Shown: piece after piece, positions 42,761 to 51,112 of the stretch | Layout: each line of letters starts with the position of its first letter | Position numbering within the stretch: position 1 is the first letter of the stretch | Source: Blattamonas nauphoetae | Taxonomy: Eukaryota > Preaxostyla > Oxymonadida | Reading direction: 5' to 3' | Assembly: GCA_033064195.1 (NCBI GenBank) | Contig: JARBJD010000046.1 | Coordinates: forward strand, 124,001-188,000 | Length of the DNA stretch: 64,000 nt | The notes under the pieces: generated by a model | What the model was told of the DNA's origin: nothing | Databases searched by the model: none | The model's input: only the letters and a program-made list of their open reading frames with translations | Translations under genes and position numbers: made by a program

Positions 42761-43621
42761 ACCATCTCTGTTGATCTCATTCAGTGCTACACCATCTGTA
42801 TTGTATCGAAGAATGATTGCTTCACACTTTTGTTTTCGTTGGTAGACATTCCAGAATTGTCTAATATCAATTGGTGAGTTCAACTGAGGATAGACTCTAC
42901 TGATTCGTTCTTTATTGAATCCTCCAAAGATCCACATTGAATCGATGTTTGACTTCATATCTGCTGACAAACTGAAGAGCTCATGCATCGTTAGAAAGAA
43001 TGTGGACTTTGGTTGTCGATTCTCCAATAACAAGTCCATCATTGTCATTCTATTTTTGGATGCTCTCCGTTCACCAAGGATTCTACGACAGTCATCAAGA
43101 AGGATAATCGTTTGGAGATTCTTCACTGAGAAGTCCTCAATGTAAAGTGAGTCAAAGAGATTCTCTCTGCATTCATCTGTGATTCTGTTCTGCCATTGAT
43201 TGTCAAGAATCTCTTCATACGCAGCTTTTGATTCAGAGAGTTCCAACAGAAATGGAAGTGCATCATCATATTTGACTTTCACAAAAGGAACGTTTAATAT
43301 TGGTTTGAATTTGTCGAATGTCGGATCAATGTTCTTATCAGTGACAAAGACAAACAAATGGAATAGTTCATTCCTAACCTGAACATTTTGGAGTTTGGCA
43401 ACCTCTCGAAGTGCATTGAATGTCTTTCCACTTCCTCTGTTTCCAACGAGGACATTAACACTGTTGCGATTGAAATTCAAGTCTGGATGTATTTGTGATT
43501 GCACTTCATGAGACACATTCCTACTAGAAGCTTCACTCAGTTTTGCATTCACATATGCTGTTAGAGACGAGGGTTCCACCCTCCGCGAAACCTCCGGTTT
43601 AGCCATATTCGATTTGTTCAT
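42740..43621 (-). CDS. Polinton packaging ATPase (FtsK-HerA/A32-like)
   Basis: A 293-residue P-loop NTPase expected to drive DNA packaging into the capsid. Walker A reads LVGNRGSGKTFNAL near residues 58-70. Walker B reads TIILLDDCRRI near 175. The downstream STFFLTMHELFSL segment fits the sensor strand of A32-type ATPases. Length is typical for the Polinton ATPase. It is on the opposite strand to its neighbours. Its start is 61 bp from the divergent start of the 320-residue protein at 43,683, so the two probably share an intergenic promoter region. Confidence 0.85.
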   Translation of the reverse strand: MNKSNMAKPEVSRRVEPSSLTAYVNAKLSEASSRNVSHEVQSQIHPDLNFNRNSVNVLVGNRGSGKTFNALREVAKLQNVQVRNELFHLFVFVTDKNIDPTFDKFKPILNVPFVKVKYDDALPFLLELSESKAAYEEILDNQWQNRITDECRENLFDSLYIEDFSVKNLQTIILLDDCRRILGERRASKNRMTMMDLLLENRQPKSTFFLTMHELFSLSADMKSNIDSMWIFGGFNKERISRVYPQLNSPIDIRQFWNVYQRKQKCEAIILRYNTDGVALNEINRDGLIRTVR

Positions 43622-43655
43622 TTGTGATTTAACTCTAATTAAAATATACTTTTGG

Positions 43656-43670
43656 TTTTTTTATTTTGTA
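43656..43670 (+). promoter_or_regulatory. Start-site motif, virion-class type
   Basis: TTTTTTATTTTGTA about 12 bp before the ATG at 43,683, inside the 61-bp divergent intergenic region. Confidence 0.45.
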
Positions 43671-43682
43671 TGAAAACAAACA

Positions 43683-44645
43683 ATGTCACAAAAGATAGTG
43701 TACGTTCAACCACAAAGAAAAGCACAAGCGAAGAAACCAAAAATGAGATACGGACCGGAGACTCAAGCAGCATTGAAACGAATCTATGCCGACGATGATA
43801 TTCAAACCAGACGCAATGATGTTCTGTGCAGTCTTCCATCAGCTCGTGAGTATATTACGAGAACTGGACGAAATTGGACTGCGAAAGTAGAACAATATGG
43901 ACAAGTTCCTGATGTGATGGTCTACGATAATGATACTGGAGATCTGATTGCAGTCAATGGTGCCATGCTATCTCCATACAACAGTAGACCAGTCAAAGAG
44001 ACATACTACGCAATGAATCCAACACCAGACATGCGAAGACTGAAACCATACACATCATTCAATCAAGAGAATGGAAGGAGAATCAAAGCTGTACATCGGA
44101 ATTTCCTCAAAAATGGAACATACGATTTGCCAACCAATTATCGAGACATCAGCTATGAAGAGATGAAGACCAAACGATCTCAACAACCATATGCAATAAT
44201 GAAGAGAGCTGTTGGTGAACACATGACAGACACATTGGGAATAACTCGTGCAAATCGAAGCAATCCAGCTGATCCCAGCAAGAATGTGTTAGACAATATG
44301 GTGTTCAATTCAATTCAATCACAGATTGCATCACTGATGTGGGATCAATGGCTTCATGATCATGTTCAGGACTACAATCCCAGTATGAAACAAAAGAAAG
44401 CCTTCAAGGATCAGATTTATCCAGTGTTTCTCCAAATGATCACTCAAGATACAACGTATTTATCGGAATACTGTACTCGCTATTCAACTCACATATCAAC
44501 AGAAGTTAATAAACTGAAAGCCAAAGCATTCAAAACAGTCATAGATGATGATATCAGTGGATACCAATCTGAAATGCCTGGGTATTATCGATTTGCACAG
44601 TTGGATAGTTCTGGAATGGGAAATTTAGATCGAGCAGAAATGTGA
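43683..44645 (+). CDS. Polinton protein, 320 residues, unrecognised, probably structural
   Basis: Starts MSQKIVYVQPQRKAQAKKPK with a basic N-terminal arm, then a mixed alpha/beta sequence (VPDVMVYDNDTGDLI, PYTSFNQENGRRI, MTDTLGITRANRSNP). No known motif is visible. It is the first gene of the rightward cluster that holds the capsid-like genes and has the virion-class start motif, so a structural or assembly role is inferred from position only. Confidence 0.65.
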   Translation: MSQKIVYVQPQRKAQAKKPKMRYGPETQAALKRIYADDDIQTRRNDVLCSLPSAREYITRTGRNWTAKVEQYGQVPDVMVYDNDTGDLIAVNGAMLSPYNSRPVKETYYAMNPTPDMRRLKPYTSFNQENGRRIKAVHRNFLKNGTYDLPTNYRDISYEEMKTKRSQQPYAIMKRAVGEHMTDTLGITRANRSNPADPSKNVLDNMVFNSIQSQIASLMWDQWLHDHVQDYNPSMKQKKAFKDQIYPVFLQMITQDTTYLSEYCTRYSTHISTEVNKLKAKAFKTVIDDDISGYQSEMPGYYRFAQLDSSGMGNLDRAEM

Positions 44646-44664
44646 ATTTAAAAACATTAATATA

Positions 44665-44680
44665 TATTTTTTATTTTTAT
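44665..44680 (+). promoter_or_regulatory. Start-site motif, virion-class type
   Basis: ATTTTTTATTTTTAT 8 bp before the ATG at 44,689. Confidence 0.5.
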
Positions 44681-44688
44681 AGAAAGTG

Positions 44689-45315
44689 ATGCAACCAATT
44701 CTAAGTTGTCAATTTACAAAACACACAAGTTCTTCTTCAGTACCAACATCAATCACCAACAATGTCATCATCGAGGATAGGAGCAAAGCTGGCGTAGATA
44801 ATAGAGGATCGAAGATGGAGATGGTCTCGCTAGAGGCTTCGAACCCTCCTTTGGGGAGAGAAAGAGAGTGCTCTGAACCTGTGGTATCCAATGAACGAGG
44901 TGCTTATGATCCACCACTGGAGACATATCCATCAGCACCAATTCAGAGCCGTTCCATTCCACTCCGAGAATACACGTCTAACATTTCAGCATTCAAAGAT
45001 CAACTATTGCTAGTTTACAAGAATGCATTCGCGTGTGAAAAGAAACTACTGAATAATCTCATTGAACCTTCGAAGAAACTGATCACAAACCAAAGTGATT
45101 TATGTGCTCTGATTGCGACACTCACTGGGATCAATGATGTGGTGATCGAACTGGATGATTTGTCTGATAAGTGCCTATGTCTGAATAAACTCCCAGTGTT
45201 TAGAACCATTTTCAAGATCCTTGTTGGAGGAAAAGATATGAGCATTGCCTATAACGAAGCATACAACACTATTCTCAATTATGGCATTTCTCTGACGAAA
45301 GCTATACCCCGTTAG
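44689..45315 (+). CDS. Polinton protein, 208 residues, unrecognised
   Basis: Starts MQPILSCQFTKHT; a GTG lies just before the ATG, which I take as the start. The first 100 residues are polar, Ser/Pro-rich and low in structure. The second half (FKDQLLLVYKNAFACEKKLL, LIATLTGINDVVIEL) is helical. A minor virion or membrane-active role is possible given its place between the 320-residue protein and the small MAPG proteins. That is inference from position. Confidence 0.6.
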   Translation: MQPILSCQFTKHTSSSSVPTSITNNVIIEDRSKAGVDNRGSKMEMVSLEASNPPLGRERECSEPVVSNERGAYDPPLETYPSAPIQSRSIPLREYTSNISAFKDQLLLVYKNAFACEKKLLNNLIEPSKKLITNQSDLCALIATLTGINDVVIELDDLSDKCLCLNKLPVFRTIFKILVGGKDMSIAYNEAYNTILNYGISLTKAIPR

Positions 45316-45366
45316 GGCAGAAATCTCTTCTGAGATTTTTTCCTCGCATAAATTATATATGAATTG

Positions 45367-45390
45367 TATTTTTTATTTTTACTTAAATAG
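45367..45390 (+). promoter_or_regulatory. Start-site motif, virion-class type, displaced
   Basis: TATTTTTTATTTTTACTTAA lies about 40 bp before the ATG at 45,429, unlike other genes of the element where the motif touches the ATG. Confidence 0.4.
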
Positions 45391-45428
45391 ACTTCGTCTC
45401 TTCAACACAATTTCTCAAAATTGCATAA

Positions 45429-45737
45429 ATGGCACCAGGAAGTTTCAACAAACTCAAAAATATAGGCAAGCAATTCTTTCAATTCATCAAACCTCTAGCT
45501 CCAACGTTGCTTCAAGTCGGTGGTGGAATACTCTCTCAAACGAACAGTAAATTCGGACAAACAGCAGGTGGAATACTCAATGGATTAGGAGGAATGATGG
45601 ACGTTTATCAACAAAATAAGGCGATCAATCGAGCACAGAAACCGCAGATGATCGAGTACGAACCTCCACGAAATGGACGATACTCCAATGATGAGATGCC
45701 ACTCTCGTCAAATTCCAAAATTCAATTCAAAGGATAA
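45429..45737 (+). CDS. Polinton small protein, MAPG family member 1
   Basis: 102 residues, starting MAPGSFNKLKNIGKQFFQFI. The first 30 residues form a likely amphipathic helix, followed by a Gly-rich stretch (VGGGILSQTN, AGGILNGLGGMM) and a polar tail. Start sequence and pattern match the next gene. Short basic amphipathic proteins at this place in Polintons and adenoviruses are often minor capsid or membrane-lytic proteins of the pVI/pX kind. I see no direct similarity to those. Confidence 0.6.
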   Translation: MAPGSFNKLKNIGKQFFQFIKPLAPTLLQVGGGILSQTNSKFGQTAGGILNGLGGMMDVYQQNKAINRAQKPQMIEYEPPRNGRYSNDEMPLSSNSKIQFKG

Positions 45738-45754
45738 ACATTCACTAGTATTCG

Positions 45755-45774
45755 AATATTTTTATTTTCCTAAA
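45755..45774 (+). promoter_or_regulatory. Start-site motif, virion-class type
   Basis: AATATTTTTATTTTCCTAAA directly before the ATG at 45,775. Confidence 0.5.
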
Positions 45775-46074
45775 ATGGCACCAGGTTGGTTGTCAAAATT
45801 AGCAGCAGTTGGAAAAAATATACTCAGAGTTGGAGCTCCATTTCTGAATCTCATCCCCTTCGTTGGACCATTGATTTCTAAGGTAGCACAGACGGGTGTT
45901 GAGATGATTCCAGATGTGAAATCGGATCAGCAAATCCATGCAGAAAAGATGGCACAATATGAGCAAGCGATCAATGAAGGAAACACAGTAGTTGCAAATA
46001 AACTAAGAGGAGAAATACTGAAACTGGAAGAAAAGCTGAAACCAAAAGCGAAGAAACCAAAAAAGAAAAAGTAA
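45775..46074 (+). CDS. Polinton small protein, MAPG family member 2
   Basis: 99 residues, starting MAPGWLSKLAAVGKNILRVG. A hydrophobic segment (PFLNLIPFVGPLISKVAQTG) is followed by a helical charged region (ANKLRGEILKLEEKLK) and a strongly basic end (PKAKKPKKKK). It shares the MAPGxxxKLxxxGK start with the preceding gene. The layout, with an amphipathic helix, a hydrophobic patch and a basic DNA-binding-like tail, suits a virion core or membrane-penetration protein, by analogy only. Confidence 0.6.
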   Translation: MAPGWLSKLAAVGKNILRVGAPFLNLIPFVGPLISKVAQTGVEMIPDVKSDQQIHAEKMAQYEQAINEGNTVVANKLRGEILKLEEKLKPKAKKPKKKK

Positions 46075-46095
46075 CTAGAGTTAAAGCATAAATGT

Positions 46096-46115
46096 AATTT
46101 TTTATTTTTGTTAAA
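46096..46115 (+). promoter_or_regulatory. Start-site motif, virion-class type
   Basis: AATTTTTTATTTTTGTTAAA directly before the ATG at 46,116. Confidence 0.55.
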
Positions 46116-47978
46116 ATGAACTCACATTTAACACATCTGACAAACAAAAGAACAGGAGCATCATCCTTGACTGGAAATACCACTGGAAGGATAGAATACA
46201 CAAGAGATGACATGGGTCAAATACAACAGCAACTGATGTCCGAACATCACACTTATTACCTCATGAATGATGGAGCACATAGTACTTCGATACAGGAATT
46301 GAAACCATCAGAGAATGCACGCTTCTACACAGGACAAGAGATAATCATTCCATTGACTGGTAATCAAGACATTTGTCAAATCGATGATTCTTTCATTACG
46401 TTCACTATGACGGCGACATTGAGACTCAATAATTGGCAAACTACAGCTGGGAAGGTTGGATCGTTCATGAATGAGAGAATCTTCATCTTCGTTGGACTCA
46501 AGCATTCTGCATCAATCTTTCGTGATCTTACTGTTCTTCACAACAATCAGAGAATCATCAGCACAACAAACAATGATGTATCAATGGAATCTCACATCTA
46601 CAATATGATCAAACCGAAGAGTCAATTGGAGAATCGAAAACATTGTCACACACCTTGGAAAAATGCTTGGACTCATGATGAATCAGTCGCTGGTGTTTAT
46701 ATTCCTTTATCAGACTTCACTACAACATCCGGAACAGGAGTGTTTCAAGACACGATTGATGTGCCTATTCGTGTGTCAATTAATCTTGAAGATCTTCTAA
46801 TATTCTCTGGAATGACTGACTATCCAAAATGTCTTTTTGGTGATTTGAAATTGAGTGTGTACATGAATGAAGCTGCTTTCGTTTGCTGTTCTGTGAATCC
46901 TGAACTCACTTTGAAAAATACACTATCATCACTCGTTATGGGAACAGCAGCAGCACCAACTATTAAAGCAGCAATTCTCAATTGTATTCAACATCGTCCC
47001 TATTTTCTGAATAATCATGTCACCTCATGCACAAAGAACTTCGTTCAAATTGGTCAATCATTTCTGCAACCAACAGTTACGAAAGACATAGTTTGCTCAA
47101 CAGCCAATGCCGTGACAACAGAACCAGAATTTGTGGATCAGTACATCTCATTGAACGTCACAAACTATCGAATTGATGATGTGTATTGCATGAGTGTTGG
47201 ATACAAAATGAAAGATGGTGCGATAAAGAAACTCATGGAGATGTATCAGAATCGTCCTGGAACAATTCCAGCAGAGAAGATCTCATTCTATCCATTTCAG
47301 AAGACACCAACGGCAACAGGAATTGATTGTACTCAGCAAATGGTAGTGGTGAATGCAAAGGATCTTATGCTTCTCTTTCGTCATTACGACAATGAAGTCA
47401 CTTGCTTCCACAATCCAATGCAGAAGAACATCCAAGTGACTTTACAAAACAGGTATTATCCAGAACAACCGACTACAACTATTGGAGCTCGCTTCTATCA
47501 ATTCGCATTATCAACTCTCAATCTCGATTCGTACCTCACTGTTCCAGATGATTTGGAGCGATCACTGACGGATTCTCTTGTCGAAGCTAAACTCACTGGT
47601 GATGGTACATATCCAAATGAAACAATGACAAGAGTTCGTCCAGTTCATGACAATACTGACTTTCTTCTGTGCTTTCCTACTCAAAGAAGTGGATGTCCAA
47701 CAAACTGTAATGATTCGATCAGTTCCAGAGGTGTGAATGCTGCAGTCACTTTAAGATCACATCCAATCTATCAAGGCAATCTTGACACATACTATAATGT
47801 TTACAACCCAAGTCAAAGTGGTGGTGATATGACAACATTTACACATCCTCCAGCACCGATTCTAGCAACCACTGCAACGACATGGTGGGTCTTACGATTC
47901 AGCAATGGTGAACCCAAAGTTGAGTACTATCCTAATCACACATTGAAAGCATTACACAAAGATTTGGGAATCATGTAG
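46116..47978 (+). CDS. Polinton capsid-like protein A, 620 residues
   Basis: Candidate major capsid protein. The sequence is beta-rich with few charged helices: EIIIPLTGNQDICQIDDSFI, FTMTATLRL, then SIFRDLTVLHNNQRI, RKHCHTPWKNAWTHDESVAG and near the end GNLDTYYNV, PPAPILATTATTWW and RFSNGEPKVEYY. The same landmarks occur in the same order in the next gene, so the two are paralogues. The initial pleated pattern and the length near 600 residues fit the double jelly-roll capsid of Polintons. I could not match a known capsid family directly, so capsid is inferred from size, beta-rich text and gene order. Confidence 0.65.
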   Translation: MNSHLTHLTNKRTGASSLTGNTTGRIEYTRDDMGQIQQQLMSEHHTYYLMNDGAHSTSIQELKPSENARFYTGQEIIIPLTGNQDICQIDDSFITFTMTATLRLNNWQTTAGKVGSFMNERIFIFVGLKHSASIFRDLTVLHNNQRIISTTNNDVSMESHIYNMIKPKSQLENRKHCHTPWKNAWTHDESVAGVYIPLSDFTTTSGTGVFQDTIDVPIRVSINLEDLLIFSGMTDYPKCLFGDLKLSVYMNEAAFVCCSVNPELTLKNTLSSLVMGTAAAPTIKAAILNCIQHRPYFLNNHVTSCTKNFVQIGQSFLQPTVTKDIVCSTANAVTTEPEFVDQYISLNVTNYRIDDVYCMSVGYKMKDGAIKKLMEMYQNRPGTIPAEKISFYPFQKTPTATGIDCTQQMVVVNAKDLMLLFRHYDNEVTCFHNPMQKNIQVTLQNRYYPEQPTTTIGARFYQFALSTLNLDSYLTVPDDLERSLTDSLVEAKLTGDGTYPNETMTRVRPVHDNTDFLLCFPTQRSGCPTNCNDSISSRGVNAAVTLRSHPIYQGNLDTYYNVYNPSQSGGDMTTFTHPPAPILATTATTWWVLRFSNGEPKVEYYPNHTLKALHKDLGIM

Positions 47979-48041
47979 AGACTCTCATCGGGGGTTCGAA
48001 GCCTCTGGCGAGACAAAACAGTAAAAGAAATTATTGATATT

Positions 48042-48062
48042 GTATTTTTTATTTTTCTATAA
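48042..48062 (+). promoter_or_regulatory. Start-site motif, virion-class type
   Basis: TATTTTTTATTTTTCTATAA directly before the ATG at 48,063. Confidence 0.55.
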
Positions 48063-49751
48063 ATGAGAAGTTTCAGATCAAATCAATCCAAACCAACATC
48101 GACATTAATTGAGCAAATTGAAGTGCAATCATATCTGCCAAAACAATGGGATTCAGAACCACACATTTATTCCATCCAAGAAGTGCATCCAACGAATCCA
48201 CCTATGCCTTGCAGAATCGGAGACGAGATTGAAGTTCCATTGTGCTATGACGGTCATGATGTGACTGAGTTTGCGAAGAGTCATTTACGCATTGATCTCA
48301 CGATTACTGTTCCAAATTTTCATCAGGTTGGTGACTCGGGACCTTACGTCGGAATGCACGGAATGTTCTTTGGATATAAATCATCTTCAGATGCAATTCG
48401 AGACATGAGACTCGTCGACAGTCATGGAAACATCATTGACAACACACTTCAGAATAATCATGTTCACGAATCATTTCTGTATCACACATTCAAGTCACAG
48501 GAAGAGAAAAACAATATGAAGCACTGTTACAGTTTGTGGGAAAATGTTCAGAGAATGGATCAGAGTGTGTGTGGATTCTACTATGTTCCAATCAATAGAG
48601 GTGTAAAAGAAATCACTGCGACAATTCCTTTAGTGATTCCATTTGTGAATCTCCTTCCACTGAGTACCTTTGACCAATATCCAAATTCCATCTTTGGTAA
48701 TTTACGTTTGAGATTTCATTTGACAACAGATTCACTTGTGTATTGTCCTATTCAAACTTCAACTGTCATTCGAAAATCAACCGAAGGTTCCCGTGAAGTG
48801 TTTCCAGATAAAGACTTGACAACCCTTTCGGATCTATCCAACGCATTCTTGATGTCTGAGGGAGACTTTTCTCCCGTAACACAGGAATTTACACAAATTG
48901 GAAATTCAGTTCTGAAAGTTAGCGATAAATACACTTATAAGGCACCTAGCACTGTCGTCGCAGAGATATTGACCAAAGAAGTCACTTGCACTGTTCTTTC
49001 TTCATCAGTTGATAAAGTCTCAACTATTTGTTACGGATATCAAATCACTGATGCAACAAAACAATCCCTCTTCAACATGTATTCAAAGACATTGTACGTC
49101 TTGAAAGCAGAAAGAATTGACACTCAATCATTTCAATCAAAAGCGACTGCAATGGGAGTGAGATCAAACATCAGCATCAAACTCAACAATCTTATGAATC
49201 TCATGTGCTTATTCCCAGAAAGACCAAATGAATGTACAGTCTTCAGAAATCCTCATTATGTTGGCTTATTCGAAATGCTTGGATCCAACTTTCCCAATTT
49301 CCCAATGTCAACAATATCACCAGAGTTTTATCAAATGATGATGGTGAATGGTGATTTCATTGGTTGTTCCGCAACGGAAGAGTTTGAGAATTCAATTTGT
49401 TCAACTCGTGTGTTTGACTATAAAGGAAAGGATTACAAGAGAACAAAACCAGTAACAGATGCAACTTGTTTTACTTTCATGGTTCCAACAGATCGAAGTG
49501 AAATCGCTGGTGGTGAAGAAGGTATTTCGACAGCAGAATCAGTCAATATTGTATTCAGAGGAACACCAATCAATCAGGGTGAACTGGATCCATATTTCAC
49601 ATCAACTCCAGAAGGTCCTCCTCCACCAATTCTAGCACTACATCAAGCGACATACTGGCTGTTCTGGATTGAAAATGGACAACCACGAGTGCGATATGTC
49701 ATTGATCGTCGTCTCCAAGAAGCATATGAAGAAGTGAAGAGAGGATATTAA
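48063..49751 (+). CDS. Polinton capsid-like protein B, 562 residues, paralogue of A
   Basis: Landmarks in order: EIEVPLCYDGHDVTEFAKS, RIDLTITV, AIRDMRLVDSHGNII, MKHCYSLWENVQRMDQSVCG, FTQIGNSVLKV, then GELDPYFTS, PPPPILALHQATYWLFWI and NGQPRVRYVIDRRL. Each has a counterpart in protein A, for example KHC...W...DxSVxG and PPxPILAxxxATxWxL. Two full-length diverged copies side by side could mean one major capsid and one related vertex or specialised capsid protein. The assignment between them is open. Confidence 0.65.
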   Translation: MRSFRSNQSKPTSTLIEQIEVQSYLPKQWDSEPHIYSIQEVHPTNPPMPCRIGDEIEVPLCYDGHDVTEFAKSHLRIDLTITVPNFHQVGDSGPYVGMHGMFFGYKSSSDAIRDMRLVDSHGNIIDNTLQNNHVHESFLYHTFKSQEEKNNMKHCYSLWENVQRMDQSVCGFYYVPINRGVKEITATIPLVIPFVNLLPLSTFDQYPNSIFGNLRLRFHLTTDSLVYCPIQTSTVIRKSTEGSREVFPDKDLTTLSDLSNAFLMSEGDFSPVTQEFTQIGNSVLKVSDKYTYKAPSTVVAEILTKEVTCTVLSSSVDKVSTICYGYQITDATKQSLFNMYSKTLYVLKAERIDTQSFQSKATAMGVRSNISIKLNNLMNLMCLFPERPNECTVFRNPHYVGLFEMLGSNFPNFPMSTISPEFYQMMMVNGDFIGCSATEEFENSICSTRVFDYKGKDYKRTKPVTDATCFTFMVPTDRSEIAGGEEGISTAESVNIVFRGTPINQGELDPYFTSTPEGPPPPILALHQATYWLFWIENGQPRVRYVIDRRLQEAYEEVKRGY

Positions 49752-49792
49752 TGTATAGCATTTCTAGAATGACAGAGTCATATTACTAAATT

Positions 49793-49811
49793 GAATATTT
49801 TATTTTTGTAG
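49793..49811 (+). promoter_or_regulatory. Start-site motif, virion-class type
   Basis: AATATTTTATTTTTGTA about 9 bp before the ATG at 49,821. Confidence 0.45.
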
Positions 49812-49820
49812 AAATCACAA

Positions 49821-50201
49821 ATGGTCAAACGTTATTTCTCAATTCAGAATTCTCACACTGCTCAACTCCCTCCTGATTTTACCAATTCTCGAAACCAAAA
49901 ATATGTTCACTTCCTCGACTGCAAACTCATCCATGTGAGAGAAGAAATTACTGGGAACTCAACTGTCATCTCAAAAGACATTCCTCAGCACATAACAATC
50001 CATGGTGATTGGATTCAGACTGATGCATTCAATGACTCGTTTGTTGCTTTCTGTAACGAACAGATTGCGAAGCGAAAGAAGTGGGAATTAAGCACTCGAC
50101 AATCAATTGTGAAGATCTGGTTCAAAGACAGTTCTGGTGACTCAATCGAGATGGAAACATCGGAAACAATCAATGGAAAAAAAAATCAAAGAGTACTATG
50201 A
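49821..50201 (+). CDS. Polinton protein, 126 residues, unrecognised
   Basis: Starts MVKRYFSIQNSHTAQLPPDF. Short strands alternate with polar loops (KYVHFLDCKLIHVREEIT, QHITIHGDWIQTDAF, SIVKIWFKDSSGDSIEM), suggesting a small all-beta fold. It ends 15 bp from the convergent S74-domain gene. Its position after the capsid-like genes and its start motif suggest a virion component. No family recognised. Confidence 0.6.
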   Translation: MVKRYFSIQNSHTAQLPPDFTNSRNQKYVHFLDCKLIHVREEITGNSTVISKDIPQHITIHGDWIQTDAFNDSFVAFCNEQIAKRKKWELSTRQSIVKIWFKDSSGDSIEMETSETINGKKNQRVL

Positions 50202-50215
50202 ATTTCTGGTTGATC

Positions 50216-51112
50216 TCATGTTGGAATACTAATCAGTGTATTATATTTTTGTATTAGTTCATATATGAGTGTCTGTTGTTGTCCGACGATAGAGGATAAT
50301 TCCTGAATTGCTTTCACGCAGAAGCAAGAGAGTTCTGCATAATCAACTTGAAGACAGTCTGGATTGGAATCATTCACAACCTCAGGGAATATTTCTTGGA
50401 TCTGTTGAGCAATCACTCCAATGTGTTTCCTCTCACTTTCCTTCTTCAGACATTCACATTTCTCTTTGCAGTTCTTCAAGTGTTCTTCATCAGTTTCGTT
50501 TTCTATTTGTTTTGTGACTTTGTTGATCTTCGAGTCGAACGTGTTGAATTGGTAGCGAACAATTTCCACTTTATTCAGTTGCTCGAGAACATCAGGGTAT
50601 GGTTCAATATTTCTTTTCACTCTTCTGTCTGACAACTGAGAAAAACTTCCTGTTGTGGATATTGAAAACACTCCTGAACCCGTGTCCTCATCGTAGTAAT
50701 ACAAAGCTGGTGAGTCACACGGTGACCACATAATGATACCATCACCATTGAACTGAATTCCTGAGGTTTCTGAAATCGATTGTGAAATTGAAATGCCAGA
50801 CTTAAATGTTGATGCCGGATATGTTCCAGGATACTTTGGAAGTGATCCTTCTGAGATGTTCCACTTCGCTCCATTCACATTGATCAATCCTCCAATTTCT
50901 GGTGTCGTGATCGATCCATTTGTGCTGACTACTTTTTGGATTGATGATATCGCTGTCTTATGTCCTTCTGTTGTCTTCTGAAGTGAGTCAATCACTGCCG
51001 AATTCTCGTTGGTTGTTGAGAGAGTATGATCAATCATTTTCTCAATAGACCCAACCCGAGTTTTATGGGTAATCTCGAGAAAAATGAAACAATTGAGTAA
51101 GACTGTGGACAC
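50216..51112 (-). CDS. Polinton Peptidase S74 (intramolecular chaperone) domain protein
   Basis: The C-terminal half matches the S74/ICA domain of phage tail spikes and fibres: SDRRVKRNIEPYPDVLEQL, VRYQFNTF, then ERKHIGVIAQQIQEIFPEVV, LQVDYAELSCF and AIQELSSI leading into a C-terminal coiled coil. A charged insert lies between the two blocks. The N-terminal half contains a heptad region and Ser/Gly-rich strands (GSITTPEIGGLINVNGAKWN), like a trimeric fibre shaft. Family proteins trimerise and cleave themselves just before the domain. A receptor-binding spike is the natural inference. The nested Harbinger-like transposon lies at the 5' edge, and the open frame runs into it. Confidence 0.8.
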   Translation of the reverse strand: MSTVLLNCFIFLEITHKTRVGSIEKMIDHTLSTTNENSAVIDSLQKTTEGHKTAISSIQKVVSTNGSITTPEIGGLINVNGAKWNISEGSLPKYPGTYPASTFKSGISISQSISETSGIQFNGDGIIMWSPCDSPALYYYDEDTGSGVFSISTTGSFSQLSDRRVKRNIEPYPDVLEQLNKVEIVRYQFNTFDSKINKVTKQIENETDEEHLKNCKEKCECLKKESERKHIGVIAQQIQEIFPEVVNDSNPDCLQVDYAELSCFCVKAIQELSSIVGQQQTLIYELIQKYNTLISIPT

